A stretch of 64,000 nucleotides of DNA from Cantharellus purpuraceus. Taxonomy: Eukaryota; Basidiomycota; Agaricomycetes; Cantharellales; Hydnaceae. Made by a program: the position numbers and the translations under genes. How positions within the stretch are numbered: position 1 is the first letter of the stretch; each line of letters starts with the position of its first letter. Shown here piece after piece: positions 20,301 to 31,549 of this stretch. The notes beneath the pieces are model-generated. The model did not search any database. It was not told the DNA's origin and was given only the letters and a program-made list of their open reading frames with translations. The DNA lies in assembly GCA_025174535.1 (NCBI GenBank), contig JALBUN010000020.1:372001-436000 (forward strand). Reading direction: 5' to 3'.

Positions 20301-23300
20301 TCTTCACATCATCGAACTGCTCGAGAAAAGCGATCTAGAACTCCGATTAGCTGGTGCAACAGTAATAGGTAACCTGCCTGTGCACTGTATGTAATGGAGC
20401 TCATGTCACTCTTTGGGGCGACTGATGTTCTTTCCAGCTGTATTTGATGAGGCGATCAGCGCTGCTGCTCCATATGTCATTGAACTTCTCAAGGACAATA
20501 TCTGGTATGTCCAAGGGTCGGATGATGCACATACATTGAGCAACCTCGCTAAGCAACGTATGTCATGGTGCTTACCACACTCCTTGAGGAGACTGATGTA
20601 TATTTCTAGCCGCATTTCATGAGGGGATCAGGAGTGCTATTCCATACATCATTAAACGGCTCCAGGACAGCGATGTGTTGGTCCGATCGGCCAATGCAAC
20701 TGCGTTGGAAAACCTGACTGAGCACTGTATGTGATGGTGCTCACCACGCTCTTTAACGAGACTGATGTCCCTTCTGGTTACCCTTTTAGTTGCATTCCAC
20801 GATATAATCAGTGATTTTATTCCTCACATATCCAACATGATCCAGGGCGATTCGTGGGTCCTCCAAGTGGCTGGTGCAGGCGCATTTGGCAATCTGGCTA
20901 AGCACCGTATGTGATGGTGCTTATTACGCTCTTTTACCAAATGACGTCCATTCCTAGCCGCACTTCATGAGGCGATCAAGGGTATTGTTCCTCACATCAT
21001 CAAACTGCTCCAGCACGACGACCCAGCTGTCCAATCAGCCGGTGCAAGCGCATCCGGCAACCTGGCTGAGCACCGTGTGTGATGGTGCTCATAACAGTCT
21101 TTGAGGAGACTGATGTCCCTTCTAGCTGCATTCCATGAGGCGATCAAGGGAATTGTTCCACGCATCGTTGAACTGGTCCGGCAATACCATCCGGATATCC
21201 AATCAGCGGCATCAAGGGTATTGGGAGGACTGGCTGAGCACTGTATGTAATGGTGCTTATCACTCTTTATGACCAGACTAATGTCCGTTCCTAGCCGCGT
21301 TTCATGACGTGATCAGGGATGCTGTTCCTCGCATCATCGAGCTACTCAGATCCAGACGCTCGGAAGTTCGATTGGCTTGTAAAGATGTATTACACAAACT
21401 GACAGACCATGGTCAGTTCTCGTTGCTTTATGTAACTTCCGCGTCACTGAGATATTTTCCAGTCGATATTTATTCCAAACTTGAGCCAGATATGGGGAAT
21501 TTTCATGCCAAGCTTGTCGATGACGACACAACTATTGCGGATGCAGCTGCCACTGTATTGCAAGCAATTTCTCGACGTGGTAGAGTTGCTCCTTTTTCTT
21601 TTCATTGTCCATGCTCATGCATGACTCAGCAAATCCAGTGATGTGGCTGGGACATGGCCTATCCGCATTTCTCGCTCAATCCTCTTCGATCCTAAGCACT
21701 GCGAAACTCTCATCAGAATCACACATGGCTGCTCATGGCAAGTTTCCGTTTTTTTCAGACATTGACTGTCGTGCAATTGTGTCGCTAGGGAACTTATATG
21801 CTAATCCCATACTGGCGGCGTGTGTCAACATCAACAGCACCAACCCCGAGCTTTGTTATAGCGGTACACGGTGCCTCGCCTTACTAGTCCGCTACGGTAT
21901 GTAGTCCAATATTTGTTCTCTGATATCAACACATCACCTTTGCAGTCCATAAAAACCTTGTCCATGTTCCCCACTTTTCGAAGCAGCTCATTCCTCAATT
22001 CAAGTGCGCACGGGAAATCAAGTGCGGTCTTACAATAGCTATGAGTACATGGGCCAAAGACGGTTTAGTGAACAATTCTTATTGTGCTCCATGGCGAGAC
22101 TTAGGTTCATATCCAGCCGCATTTCATGAGACGATTAAGGATGCTGTTCCTCACATGGTTGAACTGCTCAATCATAGAGATATAGAAGTCCCGCCGGCAT
22201 GCGCAAGTGCATTGGGCAACCTGGCTGAGCACTGTATGTAATGGTGCTCACCACGTCCTTTGACGACTAATGACTCTTCTAGCTGCATTCCGTGATGTGA
22301 TCATGGGTGCTTTTCCATGCATCTTTGAAATTCTCCAGGACAGAAATCCATACGTCCAATCACATGGTGCAGGTATATTTGGCATGATAGCTGAGTACCG
22401 TATGTGATTGTGCTTACCACGCTCTTTGATCCACTGACGTCCGTGTCTAGCTTCACTTCATGATGTAGTCCAGGGTGCTGTTCCCCACATGATGGAGTTG
22501 ATAAAGGACAGTTCCCGGGTCCAATTGGGAAGTTTACATGCATTGGGCGAACTGGCTGAGCACTGTATGCAATGGTGCTTACCACTCTTTTTGACCAAAC
22601 TGACGTCCGTTTCTAGCCGCTTTTCATGGCGCCATCAAGGGTGCTGTTCCACACCTCATCGAACTGCTCGAGCACGACAGTTTTACTTTCCGATTGATTA
22701 GTGCAGGTCAATTGGGTAGCATGGCTAAGCACCGTATGTGATGGCGCTCACCACGCTCATTGTTTAGACTGATGTCTGTTCTAGCTGCTTTCTATGAGGC
22801 TATCAGTGGTTCTGTTCCATACATCATAGAACTGCTCCAGCACAGCCTTTCAGGACTACGAGAAGTTAGTGCAAAGTTATTGGGGAGACTAGCTGAGCAC
22901 TGTATGTAATGGCGCTTACCACTCTTTTTAGATCGAACTGACGTCCGTTTGTAGCCCCATTTCATGACGCCATCAAGGGTACTGTTCCGCTCCTCATCGA
23001 GCTGCTCGGGGACGAGGAATTACGAGTCCGAGAGAATAGTGCAGATGCATTGGGTAGCATGGCTGAGCACCGTATGTGATGGTGCTCACCACGCTCATTG
23101 ATGAGACTGATGTCCGTTCTAGCTGCATTCTATGAGGCTATCAGTGGCTTTGTTCCACAAACCATAGAATTCCTCCAACACAGCTCTTCAGCATTCCGAG
23201 CCGGTGGTGCAAGGGTATTGGGCCAATTGGCTAAGTACCGTATGTAACGGTGCTTAACACTCTTTTTGACCAAACTGATGACCGTTTTCTAGCTGCATTT

Positions 23301-24727
23301 CATGACGCCATCAAGGGTGCTGTTCCATATATCATGGAACTACTCAAGGAAGACAATTCCCGGGCCCAACCGGCTGGTGCAGAAGCATTGCGCAACCTGA
23401 CTAAGCATTGTATGTGATGGTACTCACCACGCTCGTTGACGAGACTGATGTCTCTTCTAGCTACATTCCATGAGGCGATCAGGAGTTATGTTCCATACAT
23501 CATCACACTGCTCCTGGACGGAAATCCAGACGTCCTATCGGTTAGCGCAAGGGCATTAGGCAATCTGGCTGAGGACTGTATGTAATGGTGCTTACCATGC
23601 GTTTTGTCCAAATTGACGTCCATTTCTAGCCGCATTTCATGATGCATTAAAGGGTGTTATTCCTCACATCATCGAGCGACTCAAGGACGATGTCTGGCTC
23701 GTCCGATTGGTTAGTAGAGATGCGTTGAGAAACCTCGCCAAGTATAGTATGTGATAGTGCATGCTCTTTAACCAGCTGACATCCATTTCTAGCTGTATTT
23801 CATGAGGAGATCAGAGGCGCGATTCCACACATTATAGACCTACTCAAGGAAAGCGGTTTTGATTCCCGATCAGCTGGCCAAAGAGCATTGAGCGCTCTGG
23901 CTGAACACCGTATGCGGTAGTACTTGCAATGCCCATTGACGAGACTGATTCCCGCTTCTAGCCGCATTCCATACTGCGATCAAGGTTGCTGTTCCACACC
24001 TCATTGAAATGCTGAAAGATAACTCTTCAGAGATCCGATCATTTTCTGTATTTACATTAGATCTCCTGGCTGAGCACCGTATGTCATCTGATTTTTCATG
24101 TGCATGTCAATGTTCAGACATTTCCACAGAATACTTCTTTGATTCTCTGCTCTCGTCTTTATCGTCAGTACTGAAGACTAATTCTCCACTTGCCCAGTCT
24201 AGTGCGATGGACTTGCTTTCCAAGCTGCCTGGTGATGGTCAGCGGATGTTATTTCCAATCATAGTGCTATTGCTCATATGTTTGCCTTTAGCACTTGCCG
24301 GCCTCATCGATATATTTCCAGCCTCTGATCTTCTCAATGTTCTCAAAAGCAAAGATCATACTGTCGCGGCATCCTCTGCGCGCCTTTTTTGTGCACTTGC
24401 CAACCAGCACTACCTCAAACCCACGGGTACTGAAACTACGCTGAATGTTGTTCTCTATACTCTTGCATGTCTTGATGATGAGGACATGGAATTGCGAGGA
24501 TGCGGGACAGTCATCCTGCTGGTTTTGATGGATCATGGTATGCTTGTAGTACTCCTGCACCTCTTGGTCTGATGATTTACGTGTTGCCAGGTACTTTCAG
24601 GGATATTCTTTCTGAAGTTGGTGCCATCCGTAGCTTTGTTCAATTTTTCATGACCGATATCTCTCATACCCAGCGAGATCAAATGCTGTATTCTATGCAG
24701 AAGTTTGGTCTTTTGGAGACCTTGTAA
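17314..24727 (+). CDS. DUF6535 membrane domain plus ARM/HEAT repeat protein, 35 exons, 1859 aa
   Basis: The model is exons 17314-17331, 17399-17414, 17474-17673 and 17729-19160, then 31 further exons, with stop TAA at 24725-24727. The CDS sums to 5580 nt with no in-frame stop found. The N-terminus (APIWSLYLRETEAEDKQLV, RWQSGLDTLL, AGLFAGIQTAFLIESRKG) matches the DUF6535 family of basidiomycetes. Predicted membrane spans are near VNYLWFTSLTFTLIGALAG, IPFLTQLSLFLFFAGLVLF and VLGLVVVTAAIYLLGTVL. About 29 repeats of roughly 39 residues follow, with consensus AFHEAIRGAVPHIIELL then a variable loop then SAGASALGNLAEH. Repeats of this kind usually bind proteins. No enzymatic motif is seen. An identical mirror copy is at 43727-51141. 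Function is unknown; a membrane-anchored scaffold or recognition protein is inference. Confidence 0.85.
19221..24078 (+). repeat. Tandem one-exon-one-repeat array inside the ARM/HEAT gene
   Basis: Exons run 19221-19337, 19387-19503, 19555-19704, 19756-19872, 19924-20043, 20095-20211, 20270-20386, 20438-20557, 20610-20726, 20790-20906, 20958-21074, 21126-21242, 21295-21411, 21463-21579, 21639-21896 (double), 21946-22062, 22117-22233, 22283-22399, 22451-22564, 22617-22733, 22785-22901, 22955-23071, 23123-23239, 23293-23409, 23461-23577, 23630-23746, 23793-23909 and 23962-24078. The gene ends with 24130-24237, 24322-24537 and 24591-24727. Most exons are exactly 117 nt, all are phase 1-1, and the genomic period is about 168 bp. 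Introns are also alike (GTATGTGATGGTGCTCACC to TTCTAG), so whole exon-intron units were duplicated. Confidence 0.85.
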
Positions 24728-25259
24728 TACCCCCCATTCCCATATATACAAGAGCTGGTAGCTTAGTGTCCAAGATTGTGATTTCCTGTGAATAGCAAGG
24801 CGACGACCACAAAACACGGCGAGTGTTTTCTGCATGCCAATCGTATGGCCTCTCGGCAAACATGTCCAATGCTCGCCATGCGTGACCCATATTCGTCCCC
24901 ACAACAGTTCTCATCATGCGTGTTTCTGACCCCCTGGCTGTATTCCATGATGCGAATGGAGGTGCAGGTGGGGTGTCAAACAGACAGCGTGAGTCGTCCT
25001 GGTTGTGTGAGAAATGTTGCGTAGGTCAACCTGGAAAGGAGCGTTTGGATACTGTCATCAGTGTGCAATTTGTTTCCATGGGATAAACTCTTGAAGCCGA
25101 TGCCAGGCATCGACTACATATATCTTGTCAAGGGATTGACAGCCGTGCCATACCCACACGGGTGGATGCGTGGAATACGGAAACGCATATCTGCGATTGG
25201 CGTGCATTTTCAGACAAACGGGTGCATTTTTGACGATAGAAGACTGGTTTGGCAAGTGA

Positions 25260-25267
25260 TGACGTCA
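25260..25267. promoter_or_regulatory. CRE/ATF-type site TGACGTCA
   Basis: A perfect palindromic TGACGTCA about 26 bp upstream of the TATA box of the mannitol-1-phosphate dehydrogenase remnant. bZIP factors of the ATF/CREB class bind this sequence in fungi. Use here is inferred. Confidence 0.45.
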
Positions 25268-25292
25268 TGGCGTGTCTGCCTGCTTCACAGGG

Positions 25293-25300
25293 TATATAAT
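25293..25300 (+). promoter_or_regulatory. TATA box of the mannitol-1-phosphate dehydrogenase remnant
   Basis: TATATAAT, 114 bp upstream of the ATG at 25414. Confidence 0.5.
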
Positions 25301-25413
25301 GTCAAATGGCAGGCTCACATGACTCTTCGATTCCAGCCCAAACGGTTCCCCGGTTTTGCTTCCGTTTGACACCCTTCCTTCGTCGTCGTCGTCGCTGTCG
25401 TCGTCGCTCAGCC

Positions 25414-26412
25414 ATGACCGCCACCTCTCGCAGAGCCATCCACTTTGGCGCCGGCAACATCGGTCGCGGCTTCACTGGTCCCCTGCTCGTGCAGTCCGGC
25501 TACCACGTCGTCTTCGCCGACATTGATACCAAGCTCATCGACAACATCAACGAGTACGGCGAGTACCTCGTGCACATCCTCGACCCCTCCAAGCCGCGCC
25601 CCATCTCCATCTCGGCTTTGTTGAAAATTTCGCCTTGCTGGGGGGGTGTGGAGAGTAGATTTCAAATAGTGACAGAGGGAGTGATGGGAACTGGGTGTAT
25701 GCATAGTCAAATTGAAGATATATATTGGGAGTATCCTCCTACGAAGTTTGATGAGATTTGGTGTAGTCCTCATCTAGATATTGACAATTTGAGCAGGGAT
25801 CAGGAGCAGATGATTCAAACGAGAGTAAATGCTTAATAGAAAATAAACCAGTGGAGCTTAGGCTTCATAAAGGGATTCGAACAGATGTTGCAATACTCTG
25901 GAAGGGTATGCAAAAGATTGTAGAAATACACATTCGTTCTGGAGTTATTCCAGAAACGAATAGTTCAGACACAGTTAACAAAAACAAGTGAGAGTAAATT
26001 CTCTGGTCTATTTAATATCTAGCTAGGCTGTTTTATACAAGGTATGTGTCCTGAAAACATGTGATAAAAGTCCTGAATCATTTGAATCATGGGAAAGAAT
26101 CTTGTGATAAAAACGAAATGGGGGTGGAGTCAATAGGGAAAAATGACGAAATAAAATATAAAAGAAATATAGGAGAATAATCTGATGGGTGTGGAGCTTA
26201 CAGGGGCTTCTCCTCTTCCCTCCTAACCATTTCCCCTCGCTTTCCTACCTCCCCCTCAACCTCCTGAGCCTCCTATGTACTCCTGTTCCCCCTCTCTCCT
26301 AACCCCTTTCTCCCATAATCAACAGGCTTTGCCAATTGTGCGGTCAATCGCATCGTGCCCACATTCAAGAATGACATGCCGCTTGATGTGGGTGTCGAGG
26401 GCTTTCCATTTC
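25414..26412 (+). pseudogene. Mannitol-1-phosphate 5-dehydrogenase fragment, split by solo LTR-C
   Basis: The ATG at 25414 opens RRAIHFGAGNIGRGFTGPLL, then VQSGYHVVFADIDTKLIDNI. GAGNIGRG is the NAD-binding glycine motif, and the order matches the mannitol-1-phosphate 5-dehydrogenase family (mannitol-1-P + NAD to fructose-6-P + NADH, cytosolic). The frame is cut at 25618 by LTR-C. After it, 26325-26412 encodes GFANCAVNRIVPTFKNDMP then LDVGVEGFPF, which matches a more central part of the family. The two parts are in different frames and the intervening region (roughly 80-90 residues by family comparison) is absent, so an internal deletion exists besides the LTR. The 3' half is replaced by a gypsy integrase fragment. 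Confidence 0.82.
25619..26324. mobile_element. Solo LTR-C (706 bp) with perfect TSD GGCTT
   Basis: TGTTGAAAATTTCGCC...CATAATCAACA, flanked by GGCTT at 25614-25618 and 26325-26329. Same family as 8744-9485. The minus strand has a TATAAAAC box near 26035. Confidence 0.9.
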
Positions 26413-26810
26413 ACTTAGCTAGTAAGGCAGAGGTGATGGTGTCATGCATTGGAATGAATAGTGACTGTTTAGTGAACCTGTTGACAATCATGAGTATGGT
26501 GTCATATCAAGCAATGGGGGGAGCTTCTCTATGAAATCCATGGAGATGGAGTTCCATGGTTGCTCCAGAACCAGAAGTTGCTTAAGTGTTCTGTAGGGTT
26601 TGTGCCTTTGTGATTTCAAGCACATACATGTGGTACAAGAGTTACAGTAGTCTTGAATGTGCTCTCACATTTTTGGCCATACATAGTCTCATAGGATTAA
26701 CTCTTGTGTCCGGTTCTGCCCAAAATGGCCTGAAATGGGGTGATCATGATAATATTGCAAGACTCAGAGTTGGAGTCTGTTGGTGTCAGGGATGTATATC
26801 TGGTTGTTCT
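26413..26810 (-). pseudogene. Gypsy-A-like integrase fragment
   Basis: The minus strand encodes integrase zinc-domain and core pieces seen at 5209-5720: [20 protein letters not shown], then [17 protein letters not shown], then a broken segment. It is joined directly to the dehydrogenase fragment on one side and to LTR-D on the other, with no LTR of its own. Confidence 0.7.
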
Positions 26811-27709
26811 GATGAAGCGTGTGAAGTTGAACTACTAATGGGGAAATCATGGAGAAATGAAACGACAGATAGGGGTAATCTTTGTAAGAATAGGAGGTGA
26901 TGAGTAATAAAAGAACCAAAAATAGAACAAGGATGAGTAAGTCATGTATGAATGAATTAAAAGATGAAACAGGGGTGAGTCATATAAAAGAACAATAGAA
27001 ATGTCCACCAATACCATCTTCTCTATGGCTCCAAAGGTAAGTCAACCCTGAGTCACATGAGGACTTCAGTCAGCATCCACAACAAATACTCCTTATTGTC
27101 TTAGTGATACGTCTCCATATGGTATCCCATTCCAAGGGTATTTGGTCCCTTTGCCTGACATGATGTAACCTGAGTCGGATTGAAGTGGGAGGATAGGTCG
27201 GCAATGGCAACTGAAACTCTACCTCACATTCAACTCTTCTATCCATGTTACAATATAGAGGCAAAATGCCAAGGAATGTATATGGTTCAATGGGATTGTG
27301 AAAGAATATAGGATTGCCAATGGCATAAGAGAGACATGGTGGGGATCTTGGACATTGAAAGAGTTTTGGAAGTATTTTGACATGTGGAGGTGGCTTAACA
27401 TGCCCATGGAGCTTGGCATATTTTTGATAGTCCTCCGTGTCCAGAGACCAGTGCGACATATTATTAGAAGAGATGTTGGAGAGGGAATAGAATTGGAAGC
27501 CATGTGAATGATGATGAAAGGATCAGTATGAATAGAAGGCTGATAATGATCAATGGCAATGAAACACAAGTGACAATCAATGGTCTGAATTAGAGACTGA
27601 GGTGGAAAGGGAGTTGCAGTGCTATTTAAAAGCTTGATACAAAAGACACTGGTGGAGTTTGACTGTCAAAGTGGTTTGATATATGTCCTCAATGCATCCT
27701 GGCTTGTCA
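26811..27709. mobile_element. LTR-D, 5'-truncated copy without the Gypsy-A insertion
   Basis: Homologous to 841-1106 plus 12246-12846, but continuous through GTGATACGTCTCC near 27110. It therefore shows the empty site for Gypsy-A. It ends TGGCTTGTCA at 27709, inserted in gag-G. Open frames within it are shared by all LTR-D copies. Confidence 0.65.
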
Positions 27710-28278
27710 ACAGGTTGTGACAGCATCATGGCAGGCAATGATTTGCCTGCCGTAGCATGCAATAGTGATGCTACTGGGGCCAAGTGCACTGTTGTGAGCT
27801 TGGTTATGAATGTAGGAGGTGCTCTATCAGCAGCCTCCTTCAGTGTTTTTAACTTGTCTCTGAGACAAGTTACTTTGGACTTCTCATTGTTGAGAAGTCC
27901 TTCAAGTTCTTGGACCTGCACAAACAGGTCTGAGTTATCCTTGTACATCTTATTGTAGTCTTCATGATAAGGTGTCACGACATCATCTTCAATGTCATGT
28001 ACAAGTGGTGGCCATGTAACTCTTAATGCTCTTTCCACCAAAGCAGTGGAAAGATATAGTTGGCCTCCATTTTGGGCCTCAATTAAGTGTGACACATATG
28101 CATCACACTTGTTGCACCCGTGAGGGTGATGGATGGCAGCACCACCATGCCATCTGCCAATTTTCCAGGTCATCTCATCTTGATGACCTCTGATCATATC
28201 TGCAGCACTCATTGCCGGTGCTGCTGCTGTGGAAGTTTGTTCAACTTCCATTGGATGCTCATCTTGAGCATCCATCAT
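27710..28278 (-). pseudogene. gag-G second copy, truncated by LTR-D
   Basis: Minus-strand ATG at 28278 opens MMDAQDEHPMEVEQTSTAAA, then DEMTWKIGRWHGGAAIHHPH and a coiled coil (VQELEGLLNNEKSKVTCLRD). It is broken at SQPV, where LTR-D begins. The copy at 14652 continues past this point. Confidence 0.6.
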
Positions 28279-28600
28279 CTCCCTTCTGAGTTTGATGGAG
28301 GGGGGTTGTGGTGGTTTGAAGAAACACTGCTAGCCTTTTATGGCTGAACTCAAAAATTCTTTATTGAGAATTTTTCCAGTGACTATGTCACATGGGTGTA
28401 ACACAATTAATTATCACTTACCCCTTTCATGCTACTATGAGTAGCACGACTTGGAAGTACCATTAATCGAGGTAGTTCCTCCTCCCCTCATTGAGCTACC
28501 ATCATTGATGGTAGCTCTTTGTCACATCCCACTAGGAGCTACCTTTATTCTTGGTAGCTCCACTTCTCCCCCTTGAGCCCCATTAGCTCTTTGGGGCTCC
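28279..28600 (-). repeat. Truncated LTR-G-like sequence
   Basis: Shares with LTR-G the hairpin-rich GAGCTACCATCA and GATGGTAGCTC stretch, the TAATTAATTA-like and CATGTGACATAGTCACTG words, and the CATAAAAGGCTAG just before gag. The TGTAAGTACC start is absent. Confidence 0.45.
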
Positions 28601-28639
28601 ATCTCTCTGAGAACTACCATCTATGAGGTAGTTCTCACA

Positions 28640-29990
28640 CTCGAGTCACCCCTCAAAGTTCTAAATAATTGTCTAGAGCTTCTAGGTCCTTACACAACAT
28701 GTAAGGTTCCCAGGTGACATCTCCCAACATCCATAGAACTTGAAATTCAAGTTCTTTATTGCTTATCCATTGATGAGCCACTCTTGCTCATCATTATTTC
28801 CAAAGTTGTAAAATGACTTTGCTTCCCATTTCAGGAATCTCATCTCATCATTTGGCACATATGGTTGAATGAGACTGATGTGGAATGTAGGTGTAATGTG
28901 CCTACTAGTCAGTTCTGATAACAGTTCCAGTGTCACTGTCAAAGCTTTATTATGGGCTTCAATTACTTTATAGGGCCCAATATACTTGGGCACTAGTTTG
29001 CTGGTTCTACCCTTAGGTAGAGTCAAGTTTTTCATTGAGAGGTGGGCTTTGTCACCTCTCTGGAAGGTTGAACCTTCCTGGTGTTTCTTATTGGCATGAA
29101 ATGTCTGAACAATGTGACTTTCTATAATCACATCATGTGCCGCTAGCAGGTTTGTTTGAGCCTGCTGTGTGAATCATTTGACACCCTTGAACTTGGTGTC
29201 ATTGTTAATGGGCATGCCTATTCTAGGCATATACCTGTGGTTAAGCTCAAATGGAGTAAACCCTGTTGTTGAGCTTATGTAGGAGTTTAGCATGAACTAC
29301 ACCATTGGACACTTGTGTGCCCAATCTTTCTGATCACTTTGTACAATGGTACAAAGTATTTGGCCAATGGAATGATTTGCTTGTTCCATCGCTTCATCCA
29401 TTTGCAGATGGAACACTGTGGACATGAGGAGTTTCACTCCCATTATCTGCTGTAGTTCACACCAAAAGATAGACATGAATTTTGAATCTCAATCAGACAC
29501 AATCAAGTCTGGTACACCATGAAGGTGCACAACTTCTTTAAGGAATAGCCATGCTACTCCTTTCACTGTTACATGCATGTTCGTAGGTATTATATGTACC
29601 TGCAATGTGAAGCAATCTATGACTACCAGTAGGTATTCATAGTCATTCAATTTTGGTAATGGACCCATAAAGTCCATACCTATCGATTGCCAGGGCCATT
29701 CCAGTACTGGCAAGCTATGAAGAAGCCCTGTGGGTTTCTTCACACTGTCTTTATTCATTTGGCACTTTGCGCATGAAGTGCAGAATGATTCGACATCAGT
29801 GGTCATGCCTGGCCACCAGTATGACCATTGAATGCAATTTGTGGTCTTTAGTTGACCGAAATGGCAAACTACTTGGTGCACATGGTCAATTATTATCTTG
29901 ACCAGCCATGTGCTCTTTAGGTGCTTCCAGCACCTTAGAAAGGACAGTATCCTTTCTATATGCACCTTGTACAATCTGCATGAGGTTGAT
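28640..29990 (-). pseudogene. pol-B integrase and chromodomain-like C-terminus
   Basis: Minus strand. Zinc-finger part CTSCAKCQMNKDSVKKPTG, core D in QSIGMDFMGPLPKLNDYEYL, and a second-D motif VSD followed by a stop where SD-R is usual. Then HHQ/E-type SMD-like remnants, C-terminal YIGPYKVIEAHNKALTV and ITPTFHISLIQPYV, and a weak chromodomain-like WMLGDVTWEPYMLC reading. Several stops. Interrupted at 29990 by LTR-B. Confidence 0.75.
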
Positions 29991-31549
29991 TGTATGGGAA
30001 CCACCTTTTCCCTATCAAATCCTATTTATGCAGCACCAATGTGCTATACTTTGCGTTTCCATTCCTAAATATCAGCATATATTTGGTGCTTGTACCTGGA
30101 ATGGACTTATTCAAATATTCTCTATTTTTCCATATTTTTTTTGGGAATATTCCATGCAGAACCTGGCCCAGAATGATTTATTTCTGCTGTGCTACAGTTG
30201 TGGACCCATAGGCACCCACAAACCTTAACACAGCCGGCTCTCCACCTTTGGACCAGGCATTCAGCCTGAATTCAAGCTCAGATGTCTCTGATCAATAAAT
30301 ATTCTGTAACTTGACAACCACAGCCTCTCAGGGCACTATTTTCCATGGAGATCATCATCTGAGATGTGGCTATCCATGGCTGTCCAAACCAGTGCAGAAA
30401 ACAGGGTGGATACCCTTCTTTTTGCCTGATCAGTGCCTAGTTCAGGGATCAGATCAGGTGATTGCCTTGGAATATTCTACCCCTTTCCATAACATTCTAG
30501 CTGTTTCCTTCTATTAGATGGAACTTTCCAGAACCATTATTCAGCTCCTGATCACTGTTAGTGCAGTGATCAGAACCTGTGATTGGCTTGGAATATTCTA
30601 CCCCTTTCTTCCACCTTCCACAACTTTCCAGTAGTTTCCATCTATTAATAGGTAGAATATTCCAGAAGCATTAGTCAGCCCCTGTAAATACAATATATAA
30701 GGAGGTCATTCTGCCTCTGAAATAGGAACATATTCAACCTATTCTACCCATCTTCTGCACACCAGTGTGACTAGAGTGACATACAGTGTCATCCTCTATA
30801 TCTCAGTAACTGTTGATTACCAGTTCAAGGATCTTTTACAGTTGTGTAACTGTACTTGATTGCACTTGAAGTAGTGATATTCCTGCTTTGGGCATGAGTG
30901 TAGTATCTACCTCACGTGACTACAAATCTACAGGGTGAGATTGTCTGTCAATAGTCCTGCCATTAGTGCTCTTGTTTAAGTAACTAGTGTGTACTGCCTT
31001 TGCAGAGCATTAGAATCTTGAACTAGTGTGTACTGCCTTTGCAGAGCATTAGAATCTTGAACTAGTGTGTACTGCCTTTGCAGAGCATTAGAATCTTGAA
31101 CTAGTGTGTACTGCCTTTGCAGAGCATTAGAATCTTGAACTAGTGTGTACTGCCTTTGCAGAGCATTAGAATCTTGAACTTGTGTGAAGCAGTTGCTAGA
31201 CTACTTTACACATTGCTGTTACCTGCTTCAGAGTGTCACTGGTTGGACAGTTGGATTCATCCATTAGCCTCTAAGTGCATTCCCCTCATTTTGGAATATC
31301 TGGACCCCTAAGCATCTGTGAACTCTAGACTCTGGAAGTCTTATTCATTTCTCGCTGCTAAGAAATGTATTACTTTTCTGCATATAGTCTGCATTGACCA
31401 ATACAAGGGATTGTAACCAAAGTACAAATGTTAAATCATTTCCAGAGTTGTGCTGCAGCAGGGTTTGATATTCTTCTCAGCTGTTCATTCACAGAATTGT
31501 GGTGATTTAGAGTTTGCCCTAACACCATAATTTTGTGGGTTCCAAAACA
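29991..31549 (+). mobile_element. LTR-B (1559 bp) at the inner edge of the left arm
   Basis: TGTATGGGAACC...GGTTCCAAAACA. The left flank TTGAT (29986-29990) is the complement of the ATCAA duplication of the mirror copy, but the right flank GGACC (31550-31554) is unrelated. It contains five 39-bp tandem units, three-unit heat-shock motifs at 30520-30534 and 30654-30668, and TATATAAGG near 30694. Confidence 0.85.
30983..31177 (+). repeat. Minisatellite, five 39-bp units in LTR-B
   Basis: Five perfect tandem copies of a 39-bp unit beginning ACTAGTGTGTACTGCC and ending TAGAATCTTGA. The mirror LTR has six copies (37237-37470). Other LTR-B copies have one. Confidence 0.95.

Larger units (their letters stand above)
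24728..25413 (+). other. Intergenic region and mannitol-1-phosphate dehydrogenase promoter
   Basis: No convincing gene is present. The distal part carries the 3' end of the ARM gene, and the proximal part is promoter-like (CRE at 25260, TATA at 25293). A CGT/GTC trinucleotide-rich 5' UTR lies at about 25378-25408. Confidence 0.5.
12246..31549 (+). repeat. Left arm of the giant inverted repeat
   Basis: Reverse-complement match to 36865-56210. Coordinates pair as x + y = about 68453 to 68456, drifting by single-base indels, plus one 39-bp tandem-repeat unit at the inner end. Long translations in the two arms are identical, for example the 482-residue ORF at 17720-19168 and its mirror at 49287-50735. 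Differences noticed are a T5/T6 tract near 21594, a short substitution cluster near 14125, a G-run near 27483 and the minisatellite copy number. Confidence 0.93.

Noticed and set aside
21309..21904. Left ARM/HEAT gene copy as a frameshifted pseudogene
   Set aside because: The one-base difference lies in a spliceable intron and the exon phases remain consistent.
27070..27569. A roughly 130-190 residue ORF (MSHWSLDTEDYQKY...) with an upstream TTTAAATAG box as a host gene
   Set aside because: It occurs only within LTR-D copies, always with the same neighbours, and is open or broken variably. It is better explained as LTR sequence.
30983..31177. Regular tandem repeats as a possible CRISPR array
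   Set aside because: The 39-bp units are directly adjacent with no variable spacers and lie inside an LTR. It is a minisatellite.
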